A stretch of 23,854 nucleotides of DNA from Candidatus Uhrbacteria bacterium (lineage in GTDB: Bacteria > Patescibacteriota > Patescibacteriia > UBA9934 > UBA9568): NCBI GenBank assembly GCA_003497135.1, contig DNKR01000051.1, forward strand, positions 1 through 23,854, read 5' to 3'. Both the position numbers and the translations under genes were made by a program. Of this stretch, positions 1-8,921 are shown piece after piece. How positions within the stretch are numbered: the stretch's first letter is position 1; each line of letters opens with the position of its first letter. The notes under the pieces are model-generated. The model was not told where the DNA came from and ran no database searches. It was given only the letters and a program-made list of their open reading frames with translations.

Positions 1-46
1 CCCATGCCCTGTACCATGGGACCACTGTTTTTCAAACATCATACCT

Positions 47-382
47 CTATTTTTTATCTTTCTTATTTTGCACAGTATAATATTTTCTTACAGCAATCTT
101 ATATCCGCCGCGCCCAAAATGCACCCACTTGCTTATCCGAGCTATTGTAGATTTTCCAACACCGAGCTCCTTAATTATTTCATTATACGACTTCCCATCA
201 ACAAGCATTTTTGCAACCAACAATCTCCTCAAAAGCATTATTCTCTCTTGCCTATTGAGAAGATCTTTAATGAACTTTTTCATAAACGCCTGTACTCTCA
301 TCTCTGAAAGCACGCTGCAAAAATCGTCCAGCAGTTCCTCTTGCAAATGATAAGACATTTTATTCGGATTTATTCTTGGCAT
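47..382 (-). CDS. TrpR-like (YerC/YecD family) DNA-binding protein
   Basis: This is a 111-residue protein of the Trp-repressor fold, YerC/YecD type. Its core has a helix-turn-helix at about residues 60-90 (KSYNEIIKELGVGKSTIARIS), preceded by the family-typical stretch LLNRQERIMLLRRLLVAKML. The size fits the family, which is about 95-110 residues. YerC-type proteins are presumed transcription regulators, and nothing in the sequence shows a tryptophan-binding role. It starts at an ATG with no SD and ends in a Lys-rich tail and TAG. It is the last gene visible in the minus-strand surface block, 8 bp after the TrmB-like gene, so it is probably co-transcribed with it. The family is confident; the target is unknown. 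Confidence 0.85.
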   Translation of the reverse strand: MPRINPNKMSYHLQEELLDDFCSVLSEMRVQAFMKKFIKDLLNRQERIMLLRRLLVAKMLVDGKSYNEIIKELGVGKSTIARISKWVHFGRGGYKIAVRKYYTVQNKKDKK

Positions 383-390
383 ATAATGGA

Positions 391-1176
391 CTATTGAACA
401 CTCTGATTATTTTTTTCTTCAATCCGCTTTGCTGATTTCCACGCTAACTCAAACACAAGACGCAAAGTATCTGCTATTGATTTAGATTTGATTATTATTC
501 CTATAATATCAGTTTTGTATGACATAATAAAAATATAATCCCGTTTTACGATTATTTCTGATGTAATGTTAGGAAAATCTTTTGCTGGAAGAAAACAGAA
601 ATTGGGCTCATTTGGAATCCCAGGGTCCGAATTCTTGTCATCAGTCAAAATTATTGCTCGTATATCCTCTTGCAAGCGTGCAACCTCTTTACGGTGCTCA
701 TTTAAAAAAGCCATGTCCGGCAGAACAGCCCTTAGCGCGTCGTGCGGAATAATCTGAATCACAGGCCCGCGCAATCGCTCGTACTCAAGCTGAATCGTAC
801 GCAGTCCCTCAAGGCCGACAAGATATCTGATTTCCGGCTTTTGCCCGCTTTCATTGTAAAATGCAAGAAGCTGCGGAAGGATCTCATAAAAATATTTTTC
901 TTTTGTATTAAGCTCTTCTTTTTGCAAATTAATCACAGTTAAAAATCTTTCAGGAGATTCTGCTGCGAATTCCTTTTTTCCGTCTCTTTCAATTGAACTG
1001 ACAAGTCCTCTTGCCATTAAGCTCTCGAGCGACAAATAAGTCGTTGCCCTGTTTACTCGCGCGTCTTTTGATATTTCTTTAACGCCGCCGGCACCAAGCT
1101 GAAGCACTGACAAGTAAACTTGCGCTTCTTTTTCGGTAAGGCCAAAGTCCTCAAGTTCGCGTATCAGTTTTTGCAT
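391..1176 (-). CDS. TrmB-family winged-helix transcriptional regulator
   Basis: This 261-residue protein opens with a TrmB-type winged helix (about residues 5-75). It has the hallmark opening LTEKEAQVYLSVLQLG, followed by a recognition region near NRATTYLSLESLMARGLV. A coiled stretch (about 85-110) leads to a C-terminal PLD-like/sensor domain of the sort TrmB proteins use for sugar or effector binding. In archaea TrmB regulates sugar transport and metabolism; in CPR genomes many TrmB-like proteins have unknown targets. The ATG start has no SD and lies inside the end of the upstream glycosyltransferase gene, a 26-bp overlap that suggests translational coupling. Given its neighbours it may regulate surface glycan genes, but this is inference. 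Confidence 0.82.
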   Translation of the reverse strand: MQKLIRELEDFGLTEKEAQVYLSVLQLGAGGVKEISKDARVNRATTYLSLESLMARGLVSSIERDGKKEFAAESPERFLTVINLQKEELNTKEKYFYEILPQLLAFYNESGQKPEIRYLVGLEGLRTIQLEYERLRGPVIQIIPHDALRAVLPDMAFLNEHRKEVARLQEDIRAIILTDDKNSDPGIPNEPNFCFLPAKDFPNITSEIIVKRDYIFIMSYKTDIIGIIIKSKSIADTLRLVFELAWKSAKRIEEKNNQSVQ

Positions 1177-2293
1177 ATTGCTGGTTTAATAAAATTGATA
1201 ATGTTTTTTTTGCTGTTTGCTCCCATGAAAATTTGACACAGTTTGCAGCGCCAAGCTCGCGCAAATTATTTGCAAATGCTTCATCGCTTGTAACGCGATG
1301 CATAAGAGCTGACCATTCCTCGTGATTGTCCGTACTTACATATGCGGCGCCGTTGCCCGAAACCTCGCGCAAAGCAGGTATGTCTGAACACAAAAGCGGA
1401 GTTCCGCACGCCTGCGCTTCAAGCGCCGGCATTCCAAACCCCTCGCCTCGCGACGGAAACACATACGCGGCAGCGGCGCTGATTAGCGCCGGTATATCCG
1501 CTTGCTTGACCCAGCCCAATCCCTTGATGTGGTGCTCATACGCTGATCCGGCAACCATTCGTTGAATCGCGTCAAAACCATAACCGCCTTTACCAACCAA
1601 AACAAGCTCAAACGGGTCATCTCCCGGACGGCTGCTTTTGAAAAGTTCAAACGCCCGCACAAGCGTGTCTATGTTCTTTTTTAATTCTACCCTGCCAATG
1701 CAAAGAAAGAAATGCTTTGAAAGCCCGTATTCTTTGCGCACCGACATCTGCTCTGCAGAATCGCGCTTATAAAATTCTTCAGTGTCTGACGCAAGATGAA
1801 CAACGCTAACGCGATCGCGCGGAACCGAATAATATTCAAATAGATCATCTTGCGTTGCGCTTGAAACTGTTATTATATGCGATGCGCGCAAAATTGTTTC
1901 GTTTGTTGTACGCACAAGCCGCTCGTATTCGCTTGGCTCGTACAAGTTTGGAAAACGGCGAAAAACAACATCATGCACTGTTGCAACAGTTGTACGCGGA
2001 CAAATTCGCGGAAGCGAATGCGCTGGTACAAAAAGCACATCAGGCGGCTTACGCATAATTCTTGCGGACAATCTTATTTTTGACCAGCCCGGAAGCTGCC
2101 ACTTTAGCCGTTGACCGGACCATCCATCTGGAAGACGGCCTAAATCTTCTGGAAGCTGGCCGTTTGAATAAAGCTCAATTTTATTGCCGTCAATCGGCAA
2201 ACGCATCATGTTTTTCAAAAGATTGAATTCATACCATTCGGTTCCGGTGCGGAACTTGCGTGTTATGGGGTTTGCATCAATGCCAATATGCAT
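1151..2293 (-). CDS. Glycosyltransferase family 4 (GT-B fold)
   Basis: This 380-residue retaining GT-B glycosyltransferase has the expected family length. The N-terminal Rossmann half begins MHIGIDANP with a TGTEWYE acceptor-side loop. The C-terminal nucleotide-sugar half begins near GRVELKKNIDTLVRAF (about residue 195). The GT4 E-x7-E signature region is seen as PSRGEGFGMPALEAQACG, where glutamates contact the donor sugar. It would add a sugar from an NDP-sugar to a lipid-linked or polysaccharide acceptor at the inner face of the membrane. It lies 23 bp after the mreB stop and overlaps the TrmB-like gene by 26 bp, so it is part of one minus-strand operon. Donor and acceptor cannot be told from sequence. 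It ends in TGA, which shows that UGA is a stop here. Confidence 0.9.
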   Translation of the reverse strand: MHIGIDANPITRKFRTGTEWYEFNLLKNMMRLPIDGNKIELYSNGQLPEDLGRLPDGWSGQRLKWQLPGWSKIRLSARIMRKPPDVLFVPAHSLPRICPRTTVATVHDVVFRRFPNLYEPSEYERLVRTTNETILRASHIITVSSATQDDLFEYYSVPRDRVSVVHLASDTEEFYKRDSAEQMSVRKEYGLSKHFFLCIGRVELKKNIDTLVRAFELFKSSRPGDDPFELVLVGKGGYGFDAIQRMVAGSAYEHHIKGLGWVKQADIPALISAAAAYVFPSRGEGFGMPALEAQACGTPLLCSDIPALREVSGNGAAYVSTDNHEEWSALMHRVTSDEAFANNLRELGAANCVKFSWEQTAKKTLSILLNQQYAKTDTRT

Positions 2294-2316
2294 AATTTAT
2301 AAAGAGCTTGAATAAA

Positions 2317-3321
2317 TTAGTGCGTAAAAATTGATCGTTTGTACGCATCAAGATTTTCAAGCGCAATGCCCGTGCCTTTTGCAACGCAAAGCTGCGGATC
2401 ATCCGCAACATAAGCCGGCACGCCGGTTGCTTTAGAAATCAGTTCGTCTATATTTCTAAGCTGGCTTGATCCGCCGGTAAGAACAATCCCCTTGTCCATA
2501 ACATCAGCTGATAATTCCGGCGGAGTTTTATGCAAAACCTCTTTGACAGTTGAAATAATATCTTCAAGCTCGTGCCTTATCGCTTCTGTAACATCATCGC
2601 TTGTAACCTCAATGATTTTTGGAAGTCCGGTTATCATATCGCGGCCTTTCACTTCCATTGATAGCTTGTCTTCCATGTAGACAGCGGAACCGACATTGAT
2701 TTTAATCAGCTCTGCTGTGCGCTCGCCTATTGCAAGCCCGTATTTGCGCCGCGTGAATTCCTGGATCGCTTGATCAAATTTAACTCCGCCTACGCGAACT
2801 GATTCTGACGCGACAATTCCGCCAAGAGAAATCACAGCCATTTCTGCAGTGCCTCCGCCAATGTCTATTACCATGTGCCCTGACGGGCTTCCGATTGGAA
2901 TATTCGCGCCAATCGCCGCAACAATCGGCTCTTTGATTATGTACGCGTTTTTTGCGCCAGCTGATATTGCAGCATCTATAACCGCTCTTCGCTCGGTTGA
3001 TGTAATGCCTCCGGGAACAGCGATCATAACCTCTGGCCTGAAAAGCCGAAAACCGCCGATTGCTTTGTTTATAAAATAACGAAGCATTGCTTCTGTCGTG
3101 CGATAGTCGGCAATGACTCCGTCTTTTAGCGGCCTGCGTGCAACAATCGTGTCAGGAGTGCGCCCAAGCATGTCCTTTGCTTCTTTCCCAACAGCAAGGA
3201 CTTTTTTGTCTTGAACTGAAATAGCAACAACAGACGGCTCGTGGATTATTATTCCGCGCTTTGGAACATAAACAAGCACTGTTGTTGTTCCAAGATCAAT
3301 TGCTATTTTTTTTTGAAACAT
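2317..3321 (-). CDS. mreB: Rod shape-determining protein MreB
   Basis: MreB is the actin-like ATPase that forms membrane-associated filaments and directs lateral wall synthesis. This 334-residue copy has the actin-superfamily nucleotide-binding motifs: phosphate-1 IDLGTT (about residues 8-13), connect/catalytic EPIVAAIGA (from about 131), phosphate-2 VIDIGGGTAE (from about 151) and the adenosine motif IVLTGGSSQLRN near residue 300. I chose the ATG at 3321 because MFQKKIAIDLGTT matches the usual MreB start; a TTG six codons upstream (3339) is possible but adds MYKTRI. There is no SD. It sits directly after the DUF4012 gene and before a GT4 glycosyltransferase. MreC/MreD are not in the window. 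Confidence 0.95.
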   Translation of the reverse strand: MFQKKIAIDLGTTTVLVYVPKRGIIIHEPSVVAISVQDKKVLAVGKEAKDMLGRTPDTIVARRPLKDGVIADYRTTEAMLRYFINKAIGGFRLFRPEVMIAVPGGITSTERRAVIDAAISAGAKNAYIIKEPIVAAIGANIPIGSPSGHMVIDIGGGTAEMAVISLGGIVASESVRVGGVKFDQAIQEFTRRKYGLAIGERTAELIKINVGSAVYMEDKLSMEVKGRDMITGLPKIIEVTSDDVTEAIRHELEDIISTVKEVLHKTPPELSADVMDKGIVLTGGSSQLRNIDELISKATGVPAYVADDPQLCVAKGTGIALENLDAYKRSIFTH

Positions 3322-3342
3322 AATCCGTGTCTTGTACAAAAT

Positions 3343-5349
3343 TTATTCAAACTGAACATAAAATTCTTTGTCCTGATCAATAATCGTGTTCAGCTTATAC
3401 TTGCCATCGCCAAACTCGCTTGAATCTTCAGAAGGGTCTGCGAATGAAACATTCTTATCAAAAGAAAGGTCAAGTGTCAATGCAAAAGGCCATCCGCCGT
3501 TTTGTTTTTGCACAAGCAAAGAATAAGATCCTTTGCTGATTTGATTCGCGACAGATTCGGGAAGTTCGTAATAAATCGTCAGCACGCCAGTTTCTTGCGG
3601 TTCAATGGAAATAAACGCTCCAAATGCTGTTTTGCCGAATTCTTGATAAGTATCTACATCGCCGGGCTTAAGTTCTGGATTTTTTATTCGGTCATTAAGC
3701 ATTGCTCCTTCGGCTTTTATAAATCTGCTCCCTTGCGGAACATAGACGCGCGTATATGTGCGGTAACGGGTAACAGTGTCTGAAAATTCACCTTTATGCT
3801 TATATTCAATTTTAACAGTTCCTAAATTTTTGCCTTCACTGGTTTTTGTTATTGAGTATATTATATTCCGCTCAACAAACGGATTTGATTTTAAACTGCC
3901 GAGGTTAGCATCAACTATTTGAAGGTAGTCGCCGTCTGCGGCAGAAATCTCGCCAGACCATCCAAGAGCTGAAATTGATTTTTGAGTTTGCGCATCATTG
4001 CTGAAAATTCGCACGAATTTTTTATCAAGCCCGCTGTTAAACGCGGAAAAAACAGCGTCCCATTTTTCTGCCGGCAATGATGAAAGGCGGTTTCGCATTT
4101 CATCTAACAGCTCTGTGAATATTTCTTTTCGTTCGCCCATTGTCTCCCCGCGCCTTGCAAAGCCGAACTCAACTTCGTATTGTAATCTTTCGCGAAAATT
4201 TTCAGGAGTGAATTCTATACCCTGCGAGCTTATTGGCCCTGTAACGCGCAATAAATCTTCCCCAATCTCTGGTGTAAGCGCTATAAGCCCGGAAATCATA
4301 ATATCGTCCTGCTCCGGATCAACAGATGATTCCATTTTAAACAGTTCAAGCACGCGCTGTGAGCTTGTTGGAAAGTCAGGCGGCCAGTTTGCGTCGCGCA
4401 TATAAAGCGAGCTTATGCCAAGATAGCGCGAAAGAGGGGCTGGTACGGGAACAGATGTTAGTTTTTCTAAATTCTTATCCAATGAATACACATCGCGCGC
4501 GTAAAAATCTTTTATGTCGCCGTCTTCAACCGAAAGCACGCCGTATGTGCCGATAAATCCGCCGGCAGGCCTGATTTCGGAATTGTTTTCAAAAAGAATT
4601 AAAAAATTCTTTTGACCGCCAAGCCCTGCGAACTCTGGAATCACTGACGCGAGCGGAACAAACAATTCCAAACCGGAAGAAAGAGCCGGCAATGTTTGCG
4701 CAAACGGCAAAAGCGCGTCTGAAATAGGGCCTGCGAGCCCATACTTTGGAATGGCATTGTACGCGCGCATTGCAGTGCCCACATCAATTTGCAATTTTTG
4801 CAATTCTGGAATTGAACGCGACAGTTCTTCTAAAATTCTGCGTTTTGTTTCTTTTGGCATGTCTTTGTAGCTTTGCGCTGCTGACACGCCGTTTAGCATA
4901 CCGAGCAAATCGCCGGAGGGCGCAACAGACGAAACTTGCCGCGCAACTCCAAGCACATCTCGAACGACCTCAACTGTTGCAAGCGACACGCGCAAAACGC
5001 CTTGCGAGGCGTTTATTTGTTTCCCTACCCATGGAATCGGCTTTGCAAAAACCATTAATCTTGATCTGGACAGAGCGCGTTTAAAACTTTTTTCCGCAAC
5101 ATCAAGTTCTTTGGAAGCAGTATCAAAATCAAGCTCTCCTGCTGCTTTTCCAGCGCGCTCAATCGCGGCCTTACCGGCAAACGCAGATGATACGGATGCG
5201 GCAGCTCCAAAAACAGATGATATTGCGAGGGCGGAAAATACAAGCAGAAGCACTATCAATATCTTTTGCGTTTTGGACATTAACCTTTCGCTTTGGGAAT
5301 ATTGATATTGTTCGGGGCCTTGATTTTCCAAAAGATTTAAACCTGACAT
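3343..5349 (-). CDS. DUF4012 domain membrane-anchored protein
   Basis: This 668-residue protein has one N-terminal membrane segment (about residues 29-52). An alpha-helical Ala/Lys/Glu-rich region follows (about 55-240), then the DUF4012 domain with its signature NNSEIRPAGGFIG at about residues 255-267. The rest is beta-rich and presumably outside the membrane. DUF4012 proteins are common in Patescibacteria and some Gram-positives, often beside glycosyltransferase genes, and their function is not established. The ATG start has no SD. The stop is 21 bp before the mreB ATG, and the neighbouring GT2 gene is only 5 bp upstream. The context points to envelope or surface polymer assembly, possibly linked to MreB. 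Confidence 0.88.
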   Translation of the reverse strand: MSGLNLLENQGPEQYQYSQSERLMSKTQKILIVLLLVFSALAISSVFGAAASVSSAFAGKAAIERAGKAAGELDFDTASKELDVAEKSFKRALSRSRLMVFAKPIPWVGKQINASQGVLRVSLATVEVVRDVLGVARQVSSVAPSGDLLGMLNGVSAAQSYKDMPKETKRRILEELSRSIPELQKLQIDVGTAMRAYNAIPKYGLAGPISDALLPFAQTLPALSSGLELFVPLASVIPEFAGLGGQKNFLILFENNSEIRPAGGFIGTYGVLSVEDGDIKDFYARDVYSLDKNLEKLTSVPVPAPLSRYLGISSLYMRDANWPPDFPTSSQRVLELFKMESSVDPEQDDIMISGLIALTPEIGEDLLRVTGPISSQGIEFTPENFRERLQYEVEFGFARRGETMGERKEIFTELLDEMRNRLSSLPAEKWDAVFSAFNSGLDKKFVRIFSNDAQTQKSISALGWSGEISAADGDYLQIVDANLGSLKSNPFVERNIIYSITKTSEGKNLGTVKIEYKHKGEFSDTVTRYRTYTRVYVPQGSRFIKAEGAMLNDRIKNPELKPGDVDTYQEFGKTAFGAFISIEPQETGVLTIYYELPESVANQISKGSYSLLVQKQNGGWPFALTLDLSFDKNVSFADPSEDSSEFGDGKYKLNTIIDQDKEFYVQFE

Positions 5350-5354
5350 ATTTT

Positions 5355-6176
5355 TTATTTATTTATTTTATATCGGGGATTTTGTTTGCCTCGAAATTTC
5401 CAAAAATACCTGATTGCGCTTTTTATCTGTTCCCTTGTCAGGGAATTAAAGAATTGGAACATCACATTTCCGCCGGTAGCGCTCTCTCGCCTGTGATAAT
5501 GATACAGCTCAGCGCTCGGCCAGTAAACAACCCTCCACCCATGCTCCCAGAATCTTCTGCACCAGTCAGTATCTTCAAAATACATAAAATATTTTTCATC
5601 AAGCGTTCCAACATCCTCCACTGCTTTTTTTCTGGCAAGAATGCATCCGCCAAGAAGCCAGTCCACTTCGCGCGCTGAATTGTGGTCAAAATCCTTCATA
5701 AGATGCCTTTCAATATCTTTTTTTCCTCTTCCGAATTTTCCAAAGAATGTCCTGCTATAAAAAGGCGTTAAAAACGACTGGAATCTGTAGCATGAATCCT
5801 GAATTGAACCATCCGGGTTTCTCAATCGAGGGCCCATAACGCCTATTTCAGGATTCTTATCCATAGCGCAGACAAGTTCGTCAATTGCGTTCTGCGCTGT
5901 CGCAATATCAGGATTGAATACAAGCAAATATCTTCCGTTCGCGTTTTTAATCGCATAATTCACTCCGCCGGCAAATCCAAGATTTTTTTCAGAATCAATA
6001 AATTTTACCTGCGGAAACATTTCGCGAATGTCAGAGCTAATTCTATTTGCAGGATTATTATCAACAACTATTACTTCAAACTCGCACGCTGGCCTGGCTC
6101 TTTCAAACAAGCCCTTAAGCGTCTGCTTTAGAAGCCCGGGCGTGTTATAGTGGACAATTAAAATGCTTGCGTCCAT
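5355..6176 (-). CDS. GT2 glycosyltransferase, rhamnosyltransferase (WbbL)-like
   Basis: This 273-residue GT-A enzyme starts with the classical ILIVHYNTPGLLKQTL and has the donor-binding VIVVDNNP near residue 35. The metal-binding position is NPD (about residues 91-93), and the WbbL-type acceptor/catalytic block FMYFEDTDWCRRFWEHGW lies at about 195-212, followed by a YHYHRRES segment. This pattern is typical of rhamnosyl- or related transferases acting on lipid-linked glycans. There is no clear membrane helix. The ATG start has no SD, and it lies 5 bp after the next GT2 gene upstream and 5 bp before the DUF4012 gene. The exact sugar is unknown. Confidence 0.9.
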   Translation of the reverse strand: MDASILIVHYNTPGLLKQTLKGLFERARPACEFEVIVVDNNPANRISSDIREMFPQVKFIDSEKNLGFAGGVNYAIKNANGRYLLVFNPDIATAQNAIDELVCAMDKNPEIGVMGPRLRNPDGSIQDSCYRFQSFLTPFYSRTFFGKFGRGKKDIERHLMKDFDHNSAREVDWLLGGCILARKKAVEDVGTLDEKYFMYFEDTDWCRRFWEHGWRVVYWPSAELYHYHRRESATGGNVMFQFFNSLTREQIKSAIRYFWKFRGKQNPRYKINK

Positions 6177-6181
6177 ATTAT

Positions 6182-7258
6182 TTATACGAATAGTTTGCGA
6201 ATTTGCTTTGGTTTTACGCCTGATTGTTTTGAAAGGCGCATAATCGCTCTTCGCTTTTTTAGAATGCGAGGCAAAAGGCGCATTGCGGAAAATATTGCCA
6301 TAAGAGTTTTTTGTTCAAATAAAAACAAATAAGCCAAAACAGAAAATTGAAATATCGCGATTCGCGGCAATAATATTAGTGCGTTTATAAAATGCATGTT
6401 TTTTTTCATTACAAGCCACTGGTTGCGAGTGGAAAGAAAAGAAATTAAAGGCCTGCGCGATCTTCGCCTAAAAACTTGTTCAAACAAGCCGGCTTTTTGC
6501 GCTCCATACACTCCGCGATAGTGATACGCAACAGCGTCCGGCGCAAACAGCGAACAAAATCCAAGAAGCTGAAGGCGCCATGCAAGATCAACATCTTCTT
6601 TGTACGAAAAAAAGTCCTCGTCAAAATACTCTCCAAAAATCTTTGCTGACTCAAGCGCGCTCGCACGATAAAACGCGCAAGCGCCGTTTGCTCCGAATAT
6701 ATCAAGCTTGCTGTCAAACTGACCCAAATCAAGCTCGCCCGCTCCCCTGTCCGTAAATCTCAAGCTCTTAGAGACGCTAACACCTGTTGAATCTATCCGA
6801 TCGCTTTTTACATTTTGAAAAAGAGATTCGTCATTTATATTTTCTGAATACAAGCGCAGAAGTTTTGGCTGAAGGCTTCCGCATTCAGGATTGTTTTTAG
6901 CGCACGAAATTAATTTTTCAAGCGCGTCCGGCTTTAGTACAATATCCTGATTCATGCACCAGATAAATCTGTCGTGCAGCTGCGACGAATCAAATCTTGG
7001 CATTGCCGCGCGAAAGCCCTGATTGTGCCCTTGCGCAAAGCCCAAATTTTTTGTGTTTTGGATAATCATTGCTTCTGGCAAAAGCTCGCGCAAAATAGAA
7101 ACTGTCCGGTCTGTTGAACCATTATCAACAACGCGAACAGAAAAATCTCGGAATGTTTGAGCACGCAATGACTCTGCAAAATCGCGCACATATTTTTCCC
7201 CGTTCCATGTCACAAGATTGATGGACACTATTGGCTCTGGCATATATGTATCTGTCAT
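6182..7258 (-). CDS. GT2 glycosyltransferase, rhamnosyltransferase-like
   Basis: This is a GT-A family 2 enzyme of about 358 residues from the chosen start. It has VSINLVTWNGEKYVRDF at the N-terminus, VRVVDNGSTDRTV, WCMNQDIVL at the DxD position and FFSYKEDVDLAWRLQLLGF as the acceptor/catalytic block. A hydrophobic stretch near the C-terminus (INALILLPRIAIFQFSVLAYLFLF) suggests membrane association. The reading frame is open upstream to 7300, but those 14 codons lie inside an inverted repeat, so the ATG at 7258 (MTDTYMPEP) is preferred. It is preceded by GGGGGA, a weak SD-like run, also supplied by the repeat. A third option is the ATG at 7243 (MPEPIVSIN). It is a paralogue-like neighbour of the 5355-6176 gene. 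Confidence 0.88.
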   Translation of the reverse strand: MTDTYMPEPIVSINLVTWNGEKYVRDFAESLRAQTFRDFSVRVVDNGSTDRTVSILRELLPEAMIIQNTKNLGFAQGHNQGFRAAMPRFDSSQLHDRFIWCMNQDIVLKPDALEKLISCAKNNPECGSLQPKLLRLYSENINDESLFQNVKSDRIDSTGVSVSKSLRFTDRGAGELDLGQFDSKLDIFGANGACAFYRASALESAKIFGEYFDEDFFSYKEDVDLAWRLQLLGFCSLFAPDAVAYHYRGVYGAQKAGLFEQVFRRRSRRPLISFLSTRNQWLVMKKNMHFINALILLPRIAIFQFSVLAYLFLFEQKTLMAIFSAMRLLPRILKKRRAIMRLSKQSGVKPKQIRKLFV

Positions 7259-7370
7259 TTCGAATCCCCCACCACTGTATCTTGGGGTGAGAAATCTCAT
7301 CTGCAGGTTTTTTATTGCTTAGCAGTTGAGATCTCTCACCCCCAATAGCTGAAGAGGGGTTCGAGATGAC
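7254..7370. repeat. 117-bp imperfect inverted repeat (MITE/REP-like)
   Basis: The ends are GTCATTTCGAA (7254-7264) and TTCGAGATGAC (7360-7370), which are reverse complements except for one base. Inside them GGGGTGAGAAATCTCA (7285-7300) faces TGAGATCTCTCACCCC (7327-7342) across a T-rich centre. The arms are about 50 bases each with a few mismatches and a small length difference. This end sequence and core resemble short palindromic intergenic repeats that I recall from many environmental bacterial genomes. No target-site duplication is evident. It fills the gap between two GT2 genes and includes the ATG of the downstream one. Confidence 0.75.
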
Positions 7371-7386
7371 GGAAAGACAATGTAAA

Positions 7387-8874
7387 TTAATTTCCTTTTC
7401 TAATCTTCTTAGTAACATTAAACCCAAGATACTTTCCAAACATAAGCCGTGTTTGCGCATCTATTGCAGGAACAGCGCCAAACAAAACGAATGTTACAGG
7501 AACAAGAATCCATTGCAAAAACATCAAGGGCCACTTGAAACGGGTCGTATTTTTAGGCCTTGGAGGAAGCAATGTGCTTCCAAGCAAAGCGGAAATCATT
7601 ACGCCAATGGTCGCAAGCTGCATAATTGAACGCAGTGTGAACGGAGCGTTTGATACAAACGCGGTTTGGTTATTATCTGCTACAAACAACGGAAGCCAAC
7701 CAAGAAAAAATATCAACACAGGCGCAGTTGCCCAAGTGTACATGCCTTCTATTTGATTAAACAAAAGCCGTACGCGCTTCCAAAAAGGAATCCCGCTGTT
7801 TTTTGCACAAAACCGAGCAAACAAAAACGGCGTGTGCTCAACCCCCCATGCCCAGCGCCTTTGCTGGCGGTAAAGCGATGAAAGCCCTTCCCGGTATGTT
7901 GCGCCGCTAACAGCATCAAGCGAAACCGGCAAGTACATTGGAGTAACGCGATAATTGCCATTGTACTTTAAAAAACCCTGCAAAAAAATCCTTGAATCCT
8001 CTGACACAATATCTTTTTGCCAAAACCCGACATCAACAAGCATCTTAAACGGCATTGAATGCGATGAAAAAGTCCAAAGCCGTTCAGGCCGCGCCAATTC
8101 TGTCATGAGCCAGAATGTTGTTCCAAATGCGGCAATGCGAATGGGAGCCGGAGAAGACCAGATATTGTTGTTGAACATTGCAACCGGCTGATACGAGGTC
8201 ATTGTAGGATTCGGGGTCGTTAAATACAGAAAAGAAAGATACGCAAAAAACTGCGACGGAACAATCGTATCAATATCCAAAGCAGACGCGATAATATCTT
8301 CATAATTGATTCCGGAGCTGTCAATAATTTCTTTTACTCTCTCGCCGGCCCAGTTCAGATTTGACCCCTTGCCCGGAATCTCGCCGGATAGATTTGACGG
8401 ATGCTCTGTGATTATAAACTTGCTAAACACGCTTCCAAATTCCGCTTGCATTGCAGATGCGTTGATTTTAAAATTTTCACTGTCGCCTTCCTCGCCAGCG
8501 AGTACGATCATCATTCTGTCTTTTGGATACACTGTTGATTCAATTGATTTTAATGTTGCCCTGATGACTTCGATGTCCTCTTTATATGTAGGCAAAAATA
8601 TAATGTGATAAATTTTGCGATAATCCATTTCTTGCAAACGCGAAAACCAATCCTGCTTTGCGTGCCATCGGAAGCGCTTCCAGGATACGATTAAAAAAAT
8701 ATTGAAATAAGTTACGCGAAACAGCCAATAAAGATCAAAAACCAGAATAAAAACAATGGCTCCAACAGGCCACACGAACGAAGCCGTGCCTGCGAATAAA
8801 AAAGTAACCCACACAAGAATGCCTGGTATCATTTCAAAAATCCTGTTTTCTCCCAACGCTCCTGTATTTTGCAT
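7387..8874 (-). CDS. Cellulose synthase-like membrane glycosyltransferase, GT2
   Basis: This processive-type GT2 has 495 residues from the ATG at 8874. Two N-terminal membrane helices (about 15-65) are followed by the catalytic GT-A domain with DID at about 200-202, SED at about 291-293 (the usual TED position) and QQRRW at about 337-341, i.e. the Q(Q/R)xRW motif. Three or four C-terminal helices follow (about 375-475). Such enzymes polymerise and export beta-linked polysaccharide. I reject the TTG at 8904 because an extended -10 promoter lies between it and the ATG, leaving a 2-3 base leader. It is separated from the upstream gene by a terminator, so it starts the surface operon that runs down to position 47. 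The product polymer is unknown. Confidence 0.9.
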   Translation of the reverse strand: MQNTGALGENRIFEMIPGILVWVTFLFAGTASFVWPVGAIVFILVFDLYWLFRVTYFNIFLIVSWKRFRWHAKQDWFSRLQEMDYRKIYHIIFLPTYKEDIEVIRATLKSIESTVYPKDRMMIVLAGEEGDSENFKINASAMQAEFGSVFSKFIITEHPSNLSGEIPGKGSNLNWAGERVKEIIDSSGINYEDIIASALDIDTIVPSQFFAYLSFLYLTTPNPTMTSYQPVAMFNNNIWSSPAPIRIAAFGTTFWLMTELARPERLWTFSSHSMPFKMLVDVGFWQKDIVSEDSRIFLQGFLKYNGNYRVTPMYLPVSLDAVSGATYREGLSSLYRQQRRWAWGVEHTPFLFARFCAKNSGIPFWKRVRLLFNQIEGMYTWATAPVLIFFLGWLPLFVADNNQTAFVSNAPFTLRSIMQLATIGVMISALLGSTLLPPRPKNTTRFKWPLMFLQWILVPVTFVLFGAVPAIDAQTRLMFGKYLGFNVTKKIRKGN

Positions 8875-8882
8875 ACTACGCA

Positions 8883-8911
8883 ATATTACCAGCCAAAAGC
8901 GCAAAAAACAA
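8883..8911 (-). promoter_or_regulatory. Sigma70-type promoter of the membrane GT2 gene
   Basis: On the minus strand, TTGTTT (8906-8911) is followed after 17 bases by TAATAT (8883-8888) with an upstream TGG, an extended -10. The predicted start at about 8876 is 2-3 bases before the ATG at 8874, so the mRNA would be essentially leaderless. Confidence 0.6.
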
Positions 8912-8921
8912 GGCCAAAACC

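Noticed and set aside
1..20. Short hairpin CCCATG...CATGGG at the left edge.
   Set aside because: Only six pairs, no T-run in view, and it is cut by the window edge, so no function can be assigned.
7259..7300. N-terminal extension of the 6182-7258 glycosyltransferase.
   Set aside because: These 14 codons are inverted-repeat sequence and precede the conserved GT2 start.
8875..8904. Upstream TTG start for the cellulose-synthase-like gene.
   Set aside because: A promoter -10 lies between that TTG and the ATG at 8874, so the TTG would not be transcribed from it.
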